A DNA stretch of 56,299 nt from JAFGHJ01 sp964606065 (GTDB taxonomy: Bacteria > Hydrothermota > UBA3072): the NCBI GenBank assembly GCA_964606065.1, contig CAZSEX010000007.1, positions 1 to 56,299 on the forward strand. The letters run 5' to 3'. Numbering within the stretch: the stretch's first letter is position 1; each line of letters begins with the position of its first letter. Of this stretch, positions 24,160-32,307 are shown one piece after another. The position numbers were made by a program, and so were the translations under genes. Under the pieces are notes generated by a model, which was not told the DNA's origin, searched no databases, and saw only the letters and a list, made by a program, of their open reading frames with translations.

Positions 24160-25983
24160 CTATTCACGTTTTGCTATTTCCGGATAAATATATAGTACAT
24201 AATACCAATATGTATTATAGAAATTATTCTTTAGAATTTCTTTTGCTTCTTCTTTTTTTCTGAATTTATAAAGAGTATGATTGAACTGATTGAATCGTTT
24301 AACCGTTTGTTGATTAATACTATAATCAAACGCACCATTTGTTGATGAGTACATAGACCTAATTAATAATAATGCTTCTTCTATATGTCGCGGATATTTT
24401 TTATAACCTAATTTTTTAAATTTATCGTGATGTTTCGCTATATCCTTTAATTTATATTCAAGCAAATAAAATGCCATTAAATATTCAAAAGCCATTTTAT
24501 TACTTCCTTTTTCTATTAATAGACCCATTAAATCGACCTCTGGATCTCCTGTAGTAACGAAAAAATCGGATTTCGGGGTTTGTTTGCGTTTTAATTGAAT
24601 TAGCCTATCAAATTTTATTGATGAATCATTAAAAAGATATTTACGGTAACGCCTCACCCATTTTTTATGCAAAACACTTTTGTCGAGCAGATCCAAAAAC
24701 TTTTTTGCAACTCCATATTTTTCGTTTATAATGTTGGTAATGATAATTCTTTTTAAGATTCTCGGATCGTTTTTAAATTTTGTTTGCCCTTCATAAGCCA
24801 TAACTTGAGCCGCTTTAATATGCCCTAAATCGAAGTATAAATCGCTGATCGAAATAGCGGCTTGCCTGGCACTGATTTTATCAATAAATAAACCATCGGA
24901 ACCTATCAATTGAGGATAAGAGAATAGATTGTCGAGCAATTGCCCTGTATGATATAATGCTCTATTTACGTTGAAAAATATCTTGAAATCATACTTGTCT
25001 ATTTCCCGGGAAATAGACAAAAGTTCATTCCACCTGTCCTGTTCCGCAAAATAGTCGATCTGAATTTTCTTTTTTTCCTGCCAGCGAAAAGAAAATGTTA
25101 GGAGTAAAACTGCAGAAAGTATAATAAAAATTGATTGTGCCGATATGCTATTGAACCCTGCCAATGATTTATTTTGTTTTTTAACCTTGGTTTTGGTGTA
25201 ACTTAAGTAAACGTAAAGAGCTGTTTGTATCAACGGAAAAGAAAGGAAGAGTGAATAAAAATATAAGCGCGGATTAAAATTTAAAGGCCAGATATAAAAT
25301 CTATGAGGAGCAATGTAAAGATATGCCTCTTTAAGAGTGATCATGAACAGAAACCGCGCGGCAATAAAAGGATATATCAGGTATACCATGAGATTGAGTA
25401 CAGCATGAAAATACTTTCTCCGTGCTTTCTGAAAAAGTAACTCGTGTAACACACAAAGTATGATATAAAATAAATATATCCATCCACCCAGAATGTAATA
25501 AACCAAACATGATAGAAGAATAAGGAATGATTTATGTCGTTCCGGAGTTTTTACATAGACAGAGAAAAAGATAAGGGCAAATAAATATTTAACAGTTAAA
25601 ATTAACGAATAATTATAATGATTTTGTATAATTAGCAAGAAAGAAACAGGTAGAAATGAAAGAATTAAAGAAAATTTAAAATGTCCGATTTTTTCAATGA
25701 ACCTGTAAATAATGATGAAAACAGATAAAGAGAGAGACGAAATGAATAAAGCTCCGAACAAATTAAAGTAGAAAAATTGTAAAAAGAATTGTGTGATAAA
25801 TTCTGCTGATCCGCCGGGATACAATAAGAATTCCTTAAAGTAAGTTTTATCGAAAAGAAATATGAACTGGTAGTAATGATAATATAAGGTCGAATCAAAA
25901 GCTAAGAGATAATAGAGAAACAGCCCCAGGAAGAAAAATAGAAAATAAAAATTTGGTTTGCGGATTATTTCTTTTATCCTCAT
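24160..25983 (-). CDS. Polytopic membrane protein with helical C-terminal half, copy 1
   Basis: A 607-residue protein. Residues about 10-310 hold roughly nine or ten hydrophobic helices rich in Phe, Tyr and Leu; residues about 320-600 are soluble, charged and helical with TPR-like spacing (ALYHTGQLLDN, DLYFDLGHIKAAQVMAYEGQ). It resembles Bacteroidota proteins that I recall being annotated DUF6057, but that is not verified. ATG at 25983 has GAGGAAT upstream. It is the first gene of a two-gene unit with the heme lipoprotein and has a paralogue at 27651-29468. Confidence 0.75.
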   Translation of the reverse strand: MRIKEIIRKPNFYFLFFFLGLFLYYLLAFDSTLYYHYYQFIFLFDKTYFKEFLLYPGGSAEFITQFFLQFFYFNLFGALFISSLSLSVFIIIYRFIEKIGHFKFSLILSFLPVSFLLIIQNHYNYSLILTVKYLFALIFFSVYVKTPERHKSFLILLSCLVYYILGGWIYLFYIILCVLHELLFQKARRKYFHAVLNLMVYLIYPFIAARFLFMITLKEAYLYIAPHRFYIWPLNFNPRLYFYSLFLSFPLIQTALYVYLSYTKTKVKKQNKSLAGFNSISAQSIFIILSAVLLLTFSFRWQEKKKIQIDYFAEQDRWNELLSISREIDKYDFKIFFNVNRALYHTGQLLDNLFSYPQLIGSDGLFIDKISARQAAISISDLYFDLGHIKAAQVMAYEGQTKFKNDPRILKRIIITNIINEKYGVAKKFLDLLDKSVLHKKWVRRYRKYLFNDSSIKFDRLIQLKRKQTPKSDFFVTTGDPEVDLMGLLIEKGSNKMAFEYLMAFYLLEYKLKDIAKHHDKFKKLGYKKYPRHIEEALLLIRSMYSSTNGAFDYSINQQTVKRFNQFNHTLYKFRKKEEAKEILKNNFYNTYWYYVLYIYPEIAKRE

Positions 25984-26002
25984 AGATTCCTCAACGTTTG
26001 GA

Positions 26003-26030
26003 AAGATAAGTTAATTATGTTTTTAGTCAA
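26003..26030 (-). promoter_or_regulatory. Promoter of module copy 1
   Basis: Minus-strand TTGACT (26025-26030), 16-base spacer, TATCTT (26003-26008). The same TTGACTAAA text and 16-base spacing precede copy 2, so the duplication carried its promoter. Confidence 0.5.
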
Positions 26031-26088
26031 GTCCTGCATTGGGACGCTTCTTGTGTAATAAAAATTCCTTCTGCTTATTTGCTATATT

Positions 26089-27633
26089 TTATTTTGATTC
26101 CTTTCTTTCTATTTTCGTGGCACCTGACAGAGCATCGATGTCGACTGTCGAATCAAATTTTGCTTGCATGGACCCTTTATGGGCAGCTCGAGTAAGATTC
26201 CAATGACTGACCGTCACCGGTCCGTCTATCAGTTCCGGGACGTTGTAGTTCATCATATACGTATCATAAAAGTCAGGGTCTTTTTGCGGCATTAGAAAAG
26301 GCTTATACACGTTTCCCAGAGTGTCAACATAACTGAAATATAATCTCGAACACAGGCTATCTTTTCTTTTACTGGCAAATACAAACCACCGGCTGTTACT
26401 CGACCAGCTATGATAACTTTCGCTGTATTCGCTGTTGATATCAAGTTTTCGGTACTGTTTTGTTTCTAAGTTTAACATATAAAGGTCACTCGACGGATAA
26501 TGTATGGAAAAATATCCGCAGTCACTCATAGTGAACAACAAATATTTACCGTCGGGAGAAACTCTCGGGAAAGAGACACTCTTTCCCGTTTCTTTCGCAG
26601 TAAGAATTGGCTCTACCTCTCCCCAATGATTCGTTTCGACATCGTAGGATATACGCATAAGGTCATATTTCGTTGCATTAGGCTTATTCTTATTTAACCA
26701 TTCCTGCCCGCTGCAGAAGTACAAGTGCTTGCCATCTGGACTCCAATTAGGCAGATTTTCCGTTTTCTTTGTGGAAACTTTGGGAGACGTTGTTATTACA
26801 TTTTTTTGTATGTCGTAAACAACCAGGTCGGAAGCTTTATCCCACACAAAAATGCTCTTATCTTTCCCGGCATGAAACGACTGACCTATTTGATTAACTG
26901 AAAAGGCTATATGATTTCCATCGGGATGCCAGGCAGGATAAACTCCGGCAGACATGGTATATTCTGTCGCGGTATTAACTTTATTTACATTGCCTTTTTT
27001 AACTATCATCGTTCCGCCGTAATCACCTCTCATGTGGAACATCATGTTTTCAGGATTGTTATTGGCAAAAGAATGACAATTCATACAATTCTGATTGGTT
27101 GCTCTGTTTGTGAAAATAGCAGATTCATAGAAGTTTTCTATATTACGCTGGTAAATACCCATTTCCCTCCACAACACATATCCCAGATTTATCAGTCGAT
27201 AAGCAACGTGGCTGTCAATTTTTTCTTTCGCAATTCTATTCTCTATTGTGCGAAACTTATTCCACCTGTTATTTTGAACCTTTACATATATATCGATATA
27301 TAGTTCTTTTCCCCGGCTTGCAGATAAAATAACTTTCCACTTTTTTATGGGGATTGTAGCAATGTTATCTCTTGCCTTGATTTTAATATGTTTACCATCT
27401 TTGAAATCCGTATAAATATCGATAAAAAAATCCGTGCCTTCTTCGTTAATCTTAAAATTCAAAGGAGCGATGTTTAGAGGAATGGTGATACCTGTATAGT
27501 CCGGATCGATATTTGGCAGCCGGTCGATTTCCGAGTAGTCTCCGGGAATTGGATTGGTGCAATCTTGTAAACATAAAATAATCAAAGTAAGGTCGAAAAA
27601 GACTTGATTTATGGATTTATAAAACACTTTCAT
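26089..27633 (-). CDS. Single-heme c-type lipoprotein with PD40 beta-propeller repeats, copy 2
   Basis: A 514-residue paralogue of the protein at 22612-24144, with the same layout: signal peptide ending LQDC, beta domain, heme site CMNCH, and PD40 blades (WHPDGNHIAFS, WSPDGKHLYFC, VSPDGKYLLFT). Outside the identical C-terminal tract the two differ at many positions spread through the gene, and the tail here ends four residues later. ATG at 27633 has an AAGGATGG site. It follows the membrane-protein gene by 17 bases. Both copies appear intact, so neither is an obvious pseudogene. Confidence 0.75.
   Translation of the reverse strand: MKVFYKSINQVFFDLTLIILCLQDCTNPIPGDYSEIDRLPNIDPDYTGITIPLNIAPLNFKINEEGTDFFIDIYTDFKDGKHIKIKARDNIATIPIKKWKVILSASRGKELYIDIYVKVQNNRWNKFRTIENRIAKEKIDSHVAYRLINLGYVLWREMGIYQRNIENFYESAIFTNRATNQNCMNCHSFANNNPENMMFHMRGDYGGTMIVKKGNVNKVNTATEYTMSAGVYPAWHPDGNHIAFSVNQIGQSFHAGKDKSIFVWDKASDLVVYDIQKNVITTSPKVSTKKTENLPNWSPDGKHLYFCSGQEWLNKNKPNATKYDLMRISYDVETNHWGEVEPILTAKETGKSVSFPRVSPDGKYLLFTMSDCGYFSIHYPSSDLYMLNLETKQYRKLDINSEYSESYHSWSSNSRWFVFASKRKDSLCSRLYFSYVDTLGNVYKPFLMPQKDPDFYDTYMMNYNVPELIDGPVTVSHWNLTRAAHKGSMQAKFDSTVDIDALSGATKIERKESK
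26102..26490. repeat. 389-bp direct repeat, copy B
   Basis: Identical to 22616-23004. The tract ends abruptly at the lipoprotein stop on one side, and on the other where the codons for the serine pair before DLYML diverge. Confidence 0.85.
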
Positions 27634-27650
27634 CCATCCTTCTCCTAATT

Positions 27651-29468
27651 TTATTCAGGATTTGTTTTATCTGGTTTAATATAAAGTGCATAGTACCAGT
27701 ATGAACGATAGAATTCTCTTCTCAGAGTTTCTTCTGCCTGTATTTTACTCGGAAAACTGGAAAGAATATTGTTGAACCGTTCAAATCGTTCGATTGTTTG
27801 CCGGTTAATACTATAGTCAACTTTAAAATTTTTCGATGGATATACAAGCCTGCTAGCCAATATTGCTTCTTCTATATGTCGCGGATATTTTTCATAGCCA
27901 AATTCTTTAAATTTACCGAGACATTCCAGCATATCCTCCAAACTGAATTCGAGTAAATAATAGGCCATTAAATATTCAAAAGCCATTTTATTGTTTTCGT
28001 TTCCCTTTAACAGTTCGATTAAATCCTTATCTGACCTTTCGCCTATGGCAATATAAAAATCATGTTTCGGGGTAAGATTACGTTTTAACTGAATTAAACT
28101 ATCGGATTTTATTAATGACCTGTCAGAAAGATAATTCCGGTAATGCTTAACCCATTTATTATGCAAAAAACTCCTGTTAAGAATATCTAAAAATTTTTTC
28201 GCGGCAACATATTTTTCATTTATAATATTGGTTACCACAATACTTTTCAGGATTTTTGGATTGTATCCGAAATGCGTTTGACCTTCATAAGCCAGAACCT
28301 GTGCCGCCCTGATATGCCCTAAATCGAAGTATAGATCGATGGCAGATATTTTAACTGGTCTGGGGATGTTTTCAAGAAATAAAACATCCGCCCCGAACAT
28401 TTGAGGATAACCGAATAAATTATCCAGCAATTGCCCTGTATGATACAGTGCTCTGTTTGCATTAAAATTTACCATCAAATTATATCCCTTTATTTCCGGT
28501 GTTAAATTCAATAGTTCCTCCCACCTGCCCCGTTCCGCAAGATAATCGACTCGGATTTTCATTTTTTCTTGCCGGGGGAAAGAAAATGTTAGTATAAGAG
28601 CTCCAAAAAGTATAATATAAATTGCCTGTTCTAATACATAATGTAGCCCCGATGATGGTTTATTTTTAATCTTATCTTTAATATATTTTAGATGAACAAA
28701 AAGAGCTATTTGCAGCATCGGCAGGGAAAGGAAAAACAAATAAGAATATAAATTCAGTTTGTACTCAAAAGGCCACCTGGTGGCTTTCAAAGGCACAATG
28801 TAAAAGTATGTGTCTTTAAGGCTAATCATAAACAAATACCGTGCCGCAATGTAAGGATATATGAAGTATGCTAATAGATTAAGTCCCGCGTAGATATATT
28901 TCTTCGAACCTTTTCTGAAGAACAATTCGTGTAACACGCAAATTACAATATAAAACAAGTATACCCGTCCGCCCAAAATGTAATAAATTAAACACGATAG
29001 AGCAATGGCAAATATTTTGTATCGTTCCGGAATTTTTAAATAAGTAAGGAAAAAAAATAGTGCAAGTAAATATTTAGCGGTTACTACCAGGGGAAAATTG
29101 TAACGGTTTTGTATAATAAGTAAAAAACAAACAGGCAGAAAAGAAAGAATCAAAGAAAATTTAAAATTTCCTATTTTTTTAATCAATTTATAAACAAGAA
29201 TAAGAACCGAAATGGAAAGAGAAGCTAATATTAAAGCTCCGAGCAAATTAAAATAGAAAAACTGTAAAAAGAATTGAGTAACCAACTCTGCCGGTCCTCC
29301 GGGATATAATAGGAAATTTTTTAAGTAGGGTTTAAAGAAGAGAAAGATAGGCTGGTGATGATGATAATATAAGGATGAATTAAAAAATAAAAGATAATAG
29401 AGGAGTAAACCCAGAAAGAAAAATAGAAAATAAAAATTTGGTTTACGGATTATTTCTTTTGCTTTCAT
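27651..29468 (-). CDS. Polytopic membrane protein with helical C-terminal half, copy 2
   Basis: A 605-residue paralogue of the 24160-25983 product, collinear over its whole length. The N-terminal motif IRKPNFYFLFFFLGL is shared, followed by about ten hydrophobic helices, then a soluble helical region with the same ALYHTGQLLDNLF and DLYFDLGHI blocks. Divergence is even along the gene, unlike the neighbouring lipoprotein pair, so no conversion tract is seen here. ATG at 29468 follows TGAGGAAA. Its own promoter lies at 29488-29515. The conserved soluble half suggests a partner-binding role with the lipoprotein; this is inference. Confidence 0.75.
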   Translation of the reverse strand: MKAKEIIRKPNFYFLFFFLGLLLYYLLFFNSSLYYHHHQPIFLFFKPYLKNFLLYPGGPAELVTQFFLQFFYFNLLGALILASLSISVLILVYKLIKKIGNFKFSLILSFLPVCFLLIIQNRYNFPLVVTAKYLLALFFFLTYLKIPERYKIFAIALSCLIYYILGGRVYLFYIVICVLHELFFRKGSKKYIYAGLNLLAYFIYPYIAARYLFMISLKDTYFYIVPLKATRWPFEYKLNLYSYLFFLSLPMLQIALFVHLKYIKDKIKNKPSSGLHYVLEQAIYIILFGALILTFSFPRQEKMKIRVDYLAERGRWEELLNLTPEIKGYNLMVNFNANRALYHTGQLLDNLFGYPQMFGADVLFLENIPRPVKISAIDLYFDLGHIRAAQVLAYEGQTHFGYNPKILKSIVVTNIINEKYVAAKKFLDILNRSFLHNKWVKHYRNYLSDRSLIKSDSLIQLKRNLTPKHDFYIAIGERSDKDLIELLKGNENNKMAFEYLMAYYLLEFSLEDMLECLGKFKEFGYEKYPRHIEEAILASRLVYPSKNFKVDYSINRQTIERFERFNNILSSFPSKIQAEETLRREFYRSYWYYALYIKPDKTNPE

Positions 29469-29487
29469 AATTTCCTCAATATTTAAT

Positions 29488-29515
29488 AAAGTAAAACGAT
29501 TACATGTTTAGTCAA
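29488..29515 (-). promoter_or_regulatory. Promoter of module copy 2
   Basis: Minus-strand TTGACT (29510-29515), 16-base spacer, TACTTT (29488-29493), matching the arrangement before copy 1. Confidence 0.45.
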
Positions 29516-29567
29516 GTCCCTACAAGAATTCTTGCATCCTCTTTCTTTCCCGGTTTTTAAAGATGCC

Positions 29568-29596
29568 TTGACGAAATGGGAAAAATTGCATATATT
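29568..29596 (+). promoter_or_regulatory. Promoter of the lysine-rich micro-protein gene
   Basis: TTGACG (29568-29573), exactly 17 bases, TATATT (29591-29596). The predicted start near 29604 leaves a leader of about 85 bases. Confidence 0.65.
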
Positions 29597-29689
29597 TCAA
29601 GTGATATAAGTGTATTATAGGATATTTTCCTCAAGGGGGTGTCATTTTTATAATATAAATTAGGGGCATTCTCTAAAAAGGAGGCTAAT

Positions 29690-29776
29690 ATGGCAGGTAA
29701 GAAAAAAGCTGCGTCCAAGAAGACAAAAAGCACAGCTAAGGCAAAGAAGACGAAAAAAACCGCAAAGAAAAAATAA
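29690..29776 (+). CDS. 28-residue lysine-rich, histone-tail-like micro-protein
   Basis: A very short gene: ATG at 29690, TAA at 29774-29776, with an almost perfect AAAAAGGAGG site six bases upstream and a consensus promoter. Composition is 14 Lys, 6 Ala, 4 Thr, 2 Ser, 1 Gly and 1 Met, with AK/TK repeats as in histone H1 tails, chlamydial Hc proteins and AlgP-type tails. Such polycations bind DNA, RNA or polyphosphate. No homologous longer protein is near, and the flanking frames on both strands are not convincing. The coding call rests on the signals plus strongly biased composition; function is inference. Confidence 0.72.
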   Translation: MAGKKKAASKKTKSTAKAKKTKKTAKKK

Positions 29777-29928
29777 GCGCTTCTGATTTTTAATTTATTT
29801 TGTTTATCGATTGAAAAAGTTCTTGCTCGAGTTCGGTGTATTGGTTTGCGAATTATTCTTCCAATCACTTGACTTATTTTTATTAATATATTCTCAAAAG
29901 TAAAGTTTTTAGAAATAAGGAGTTCTAA

Positions 29929-30153
29929 TTGAAAGGGGTAAGGGAAGTGTACAGGTCTGCGATGAAAATCTGAAAAAAGTATTAGATAAAATAGAGACCG
30001 AAACCAAATTTTCCGTGATGGTTGATGTACACAAAAGTTCTGAATTTACATCCCAAAGATTCAATGGAATTCCTCGAATTCAATCCTGACGGCCCGAGAC
30101 GAACAAAATACAGAACTTTCTACGAAAAATGTCTCGATCTCATGGTACGTTGA
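29929..30153 (+). pseudogene. Small gene remnant with two frameshifts
   Basis: TTG at 29929 has AAGGAG six bases before it and opens a frame beginning MKGVREVYR that stops after 14 codons. A second frame from about 29955 reads DENLKKVLDKIETETKFS, and a third from about 30045 reads NLHPKDSMEFLEFNPDGP to a stop at 30153. Removing one A from the AAAA run near 30040 joins the last two frames smoothly. The composite is about 70 residues of ordinary protein. The family is not recognised. No protein is expected unless frameshifting is programmed. Confidence 0.5.
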
Positions 30154-30160
30154 CAAGGAC

Positions 30161-30188
30161 TTGACAAAAAATTGCTTCTGTTTATTTT
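30161..30188 (+). promoter_or_regulatory. Promoter of tRNA-Glu
   Basis: TTGACA (30161-30166), 16-base spacer, TATTTT (30183-30188), 12 bases before the mature tRNA. Confidence 0.6.
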
Positions 30189-30200
30189 AAAGTTCAAATT

Positions 30201-30273
30201 GGCTCCGTCGTCTAATGGCTCAGGACATCACTCTTTCAAGGTGAAGATGGGGGTTCGATTCCCCTCGGAGCTA
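30201..30273 (+). tRNA. tRNA-Glu (UUC)
   Basis: Acceptor GGCTCCG pairs with CGGAGCT (G-U at the end), D-arm GTCTAATGGCTCAGGAC, anticodon loop CTTTCAA with TTC, T-arm GGGGGTTCGATTCCCC, discriminator A. The CCA is not encoded. Confidence 0.95.
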
Positions 30274-30292
30274 TTAAAAAAATTTTTTATCC

Positions 30293-30321
30293 TTGACAAA
30301 AGGCTTGGAATTGTTTATAGT
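30293..30321 (+). promoter_or_regulatory. Promoter of the two LysM genes
   Basis: TTGACA (30293-30298), 17 bases, TATAGT (30316-30321). The leader to the first LysM gene is about 27 bases. Confidence 0.7.
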
Positions 30322-30354
30322 AATAATTGTACAAATGTTAAAAAGGAGGTATCT

Positions 30355-30765
30355 ATGAAAAAGTTTTTTGTGGTAGTAGTAACCATACTGTTGATGGTTG
30401 GGTGTACTCAGTACGCCTCCCGTGAACAGATGGACGAGTTGGCAGCGAAGGAATTAGCTGTTGAGGGACTTAGAGCCGAGGTAGCAGATGCAGAGGGAGC
30501 TCTTTCTGACCTGGAGATGGATAAAGCAGACAAAGAAACCAAGCTTGACGAATTGGAAACCGATGTTGCTGAGTTGAAAACGAAAGTAAGATCCTGTCCG
30601 GCAGTAGTCGATGACCTTTACAGGGTTGAACCGGGTGATTACCTGGCGAAGATTGCCGCAAAAGAGGGTATCTCGAGTTGGAATAAGATCTATGAGCTTA
30701 ATAAAGATAAGATTAAAGATCCTAATATAATACTGCCTGGTTGGGATCTTAATTTGCCAAAGTGA
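30355..30765 (+). CDS. LysM-domain coiled-coil lipoprotein
   Basis: A 136-residue lipoprotein. ATG at 30355 follows AAAAAGGAGGT; the same frame is open upstream through tRNA-Glu, which is not coding. The signal peptide ends in LMVGC (Cys18). Residues about 25-80 are a heptad coiled coil rich in Ala, Glu, Leu and Asp, as in Lpp-like spacers. The C-terminal 45 residues form a LysM domain (YRVEPGDYLAKIA ... IYELNKDKI ... PGWDLNLP). It probably anchors to the outer membrane and holds peptidoglycan. It has a paralogue 20 bases downstream, and both share one promoter. Confidence 0.85.
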   Translation: MKKFFVVVVTILLMVGCTQYASREQMDELAAKELAVEGLRAEVADAEGALSDLEMDKADKETKLDELETDVAELKTKVRSCPAVVDDLYRVEPGDYLAKIAAKEGISSWNKIYELNKDKIKDPNIILPGWDLNLPK

Positions 30766-30785
30766 TTAGGAAGAGGAGGTTAAAT

Positions 30786-31307
30786 ATGAGATATTTTCTG
30801 TTTGCTTTTCTAATTCTTTTCTGTTTCTCTTTTGGACTTTTCGCACAGGAAGAAGAAGTTTCCCCGGAAGAAGTTATGGAAGAGGAGGTAATGGAAGAAG
30901 AAGTTATAAAAGAGGAAATTACTGAATTGACACTTGCAGAGCAGAAATGGACTCCGGCTCAGGCGGATTCCATTATAAACGCTTTAACAGTTGAGGAAGA
31001 AGATTTGAAAATACAACTCGCGAATTTGCAAGAGCAAATTGATGCTCTTCAGATTGAGGTTGGAGACATGGATGCAAAGATAGCTGAACTCGAAGCAGAG
31101 AAAGCTGAGCTTGAAGAGAAGCTCGAACAGATTTCCTGGTATAAGGTGAAAACAGGAGACTATCTATGCAAAATAGCTGAACGTTCGGAGATTTATGGTT
31201 ACGGAAAATATGCGAGATGGAAAGATATTTATAATGCGAATAAAGATAAAATTAGTAACCCTGATTTAATACGACCCGGTACCAACCTTTTCATACCAAG
31301 ACCTTAA
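30786..31307 (+). CDS. Secreted coiled-coil LysM protein
   Basis: A 173-residue exported protein. ATG at 30786 has GAGGAGGT upstream. The signal peptide ends at LFAQ (about 20). An acidic repeat of EEEVMEEEV units follows (about 21-45), then a Leu/Glu coiled coil (about 70-120) and a C-terminal LysM domain (WYKVKTGDYLCKIAE ... IYNANKDKI ... PGTNLFIP). It differs from its upstream neighbour in lacking a lipobox Cys and in having the acidic insert. Likely a periplasmic peptidoglycan-associated partner. A strong terminator follows. Confidence 0.84.
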   Translation: MRYFLFAFLILFCFSFGLFAQEEEVSPEEVMEEEVMEEEVIKEEITELTLAEQKWTPAQADSIINALTVEEEDLKIQLANLQEQIDALQIEVGDMDAKIAELEAEKAELEEKLEQISWYKVKTGDYLCKIAERSEIYGYGKYARWKDIYNANKDKISNPDLIRPGTNLFIPRP

Positions 31308-31329
31308 TTTGTTTTTATCATAATTTAAG

Positions 31330-31372
31330 AAAAATAGCCCTCTCATTAAGTATCGATGGGAGGGTTATTTTT
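31330..31372 (+). terminator. Rho-independent terminator after the LysM genes
   Basis: AAAAATAGCCCTCTCAT pairs with ATGGGAGGGTTATTTTT across a nine-base loop, with two G-U pairs. The A/T ends make it potentially bidirectional, but the phoH reading frame begins only nine bases later. Confidence 0.75.
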
Positions 31373-31380
31373 CTAATTCA

Positions 31381-32307
31381 ATGTTTAGACAATCGTTAAA
31401 CTTAGAAAAAGTATCCAGTGTAGCCCTTTTAGGTGTGAAAGACGAAAACCTGGATTTTCTTGAAGAGCACCTGGGCGTAGAAATAATTGTCAGGGGTTCA
31501 AAATTGACAATCTCAGGTGAAAAAAAGAGAGTTAACAAGTCGATAGAATTGATAGGTGAATTAACAAGATCTTTGAGGAAAGGAGGGATGCTTACCACGA
31601 GCGATATAAAGTATTTTTTACAAGCAAAGGAAAAGAAAAACAATATTATTCTGTTACCCGATCATGTTATAAAGCCAAGAACAGTTAATCAGTCTAAGTA
31701 TCTTGGAGAGATAGAAGAGAAAGCAATAACCATTGCCATAGGTCCCGCTGGTACAGGTAAGACCTATCTTGCTGTAGCGTCAGCTATTTCGGCGCTTTTG
31801 TCGAAAAAAGTCTCGAGAATAATTCTCGCCAGGCCTGCCGTTGAAGCCGGTGAAAGCCTGGGATTTCTCCCGGGAGATTACGAAGAAAAGGTGAAGCCAT
31901 ATCTTATACCGCTCTATGACGCGATTTATGAGATGATGCCTCAAAGGAAAATGCAGACGTATGTGGATAATGGAATTATCGAGATAGCTCCTCTTGCCTT
32001 TATGAGAGGAAGAAACCTGAAAGATTCTTTTGTAATTCTCGATGAAGCTCAAAACACCACACATACACAGATGAAGATGTTTTTGACAAGAATAGGGGAG
32101 GGTTCAAAAGCTGTGGTAACGGGAGATATAACACAGATTGACCTTCCGGACAGAACAATCTCCGGGCTAATAGAGCTTCAAGATATTTTAAAGGGACTTG
32201 ACGATATTGCATTTGTTTATCTTGATGAGAACGATGTGGTAAGAAATCCGGTCGTGGAAAAAGTGGTAAGAGCTTATAAAAAATATGAAGAAAATAAAAA
32301 TAAATAA
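31381..32307 (+). CDS. phoH: PhoH-family ATPase
   Basis: A 308-residue P-loop NTPase of the PhoH/YbeZ type, thought to be an RNA helicase-like partner of YbeY. A small N-terminal KH-like region (1-75) precedes the ATPase, with Walker A GPAGTGKT (121-128), ARPAVEAGESLGFLPGD and Walker B VILDEAQN. No Shine-Dalgarno precedes ATG 31381, which lies just after the upstream terminator. It overlaps the 7TM-HD gene by 23 bases. The order phoH-pgpH-ybeY-CNNM is widely conserved. Confidence 0.92.
   Translation: MFRQSLNLEKVSSVALLGVKDENLDFLEEHLGVEIIVRGSKLTISGEKKRVNKSIELIGELTRSLRKGGMLTTSDIKYFLQAKEKKNNIILLPDHVIKPRTVNQSKYLGEIEEKAITIAIGPAGTGKTYLAVASAISALLSKKVSRIILARPAVEAGESLGFLPGDYEEKVKPYLIPLYDAIYEMMPQRKMQTYVDNGIIEIAPLAFMRGRNLKDSFVILDEAQNTTHTQMKMFLTRIGEGSKAVVTGDITQIDLPDRTISGLIELQDILKGLDDIAFVYLDENDVVRNPVVEKVVRAYKKYEENKNK

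Noticed and set aside
29557..29868. A 103-codon open frame opposite the lysine-rich micro-gene
   Set aside because: It is the complement of a Lys/Ala-rich gene (hence its Phe/Ala runs), has no ribosome site, and the plus strand carries promoter and Shine-Dalgarno.
30172..30354. An N-terminal extension of the first LysM protein reaching back through tRNA-Glu
   Set aside because: The extension reads through a structured tRNA and a promoter; ATG at 30355 has a strong Shine-Dalgarno and starts a lipoprotein signal peptide.
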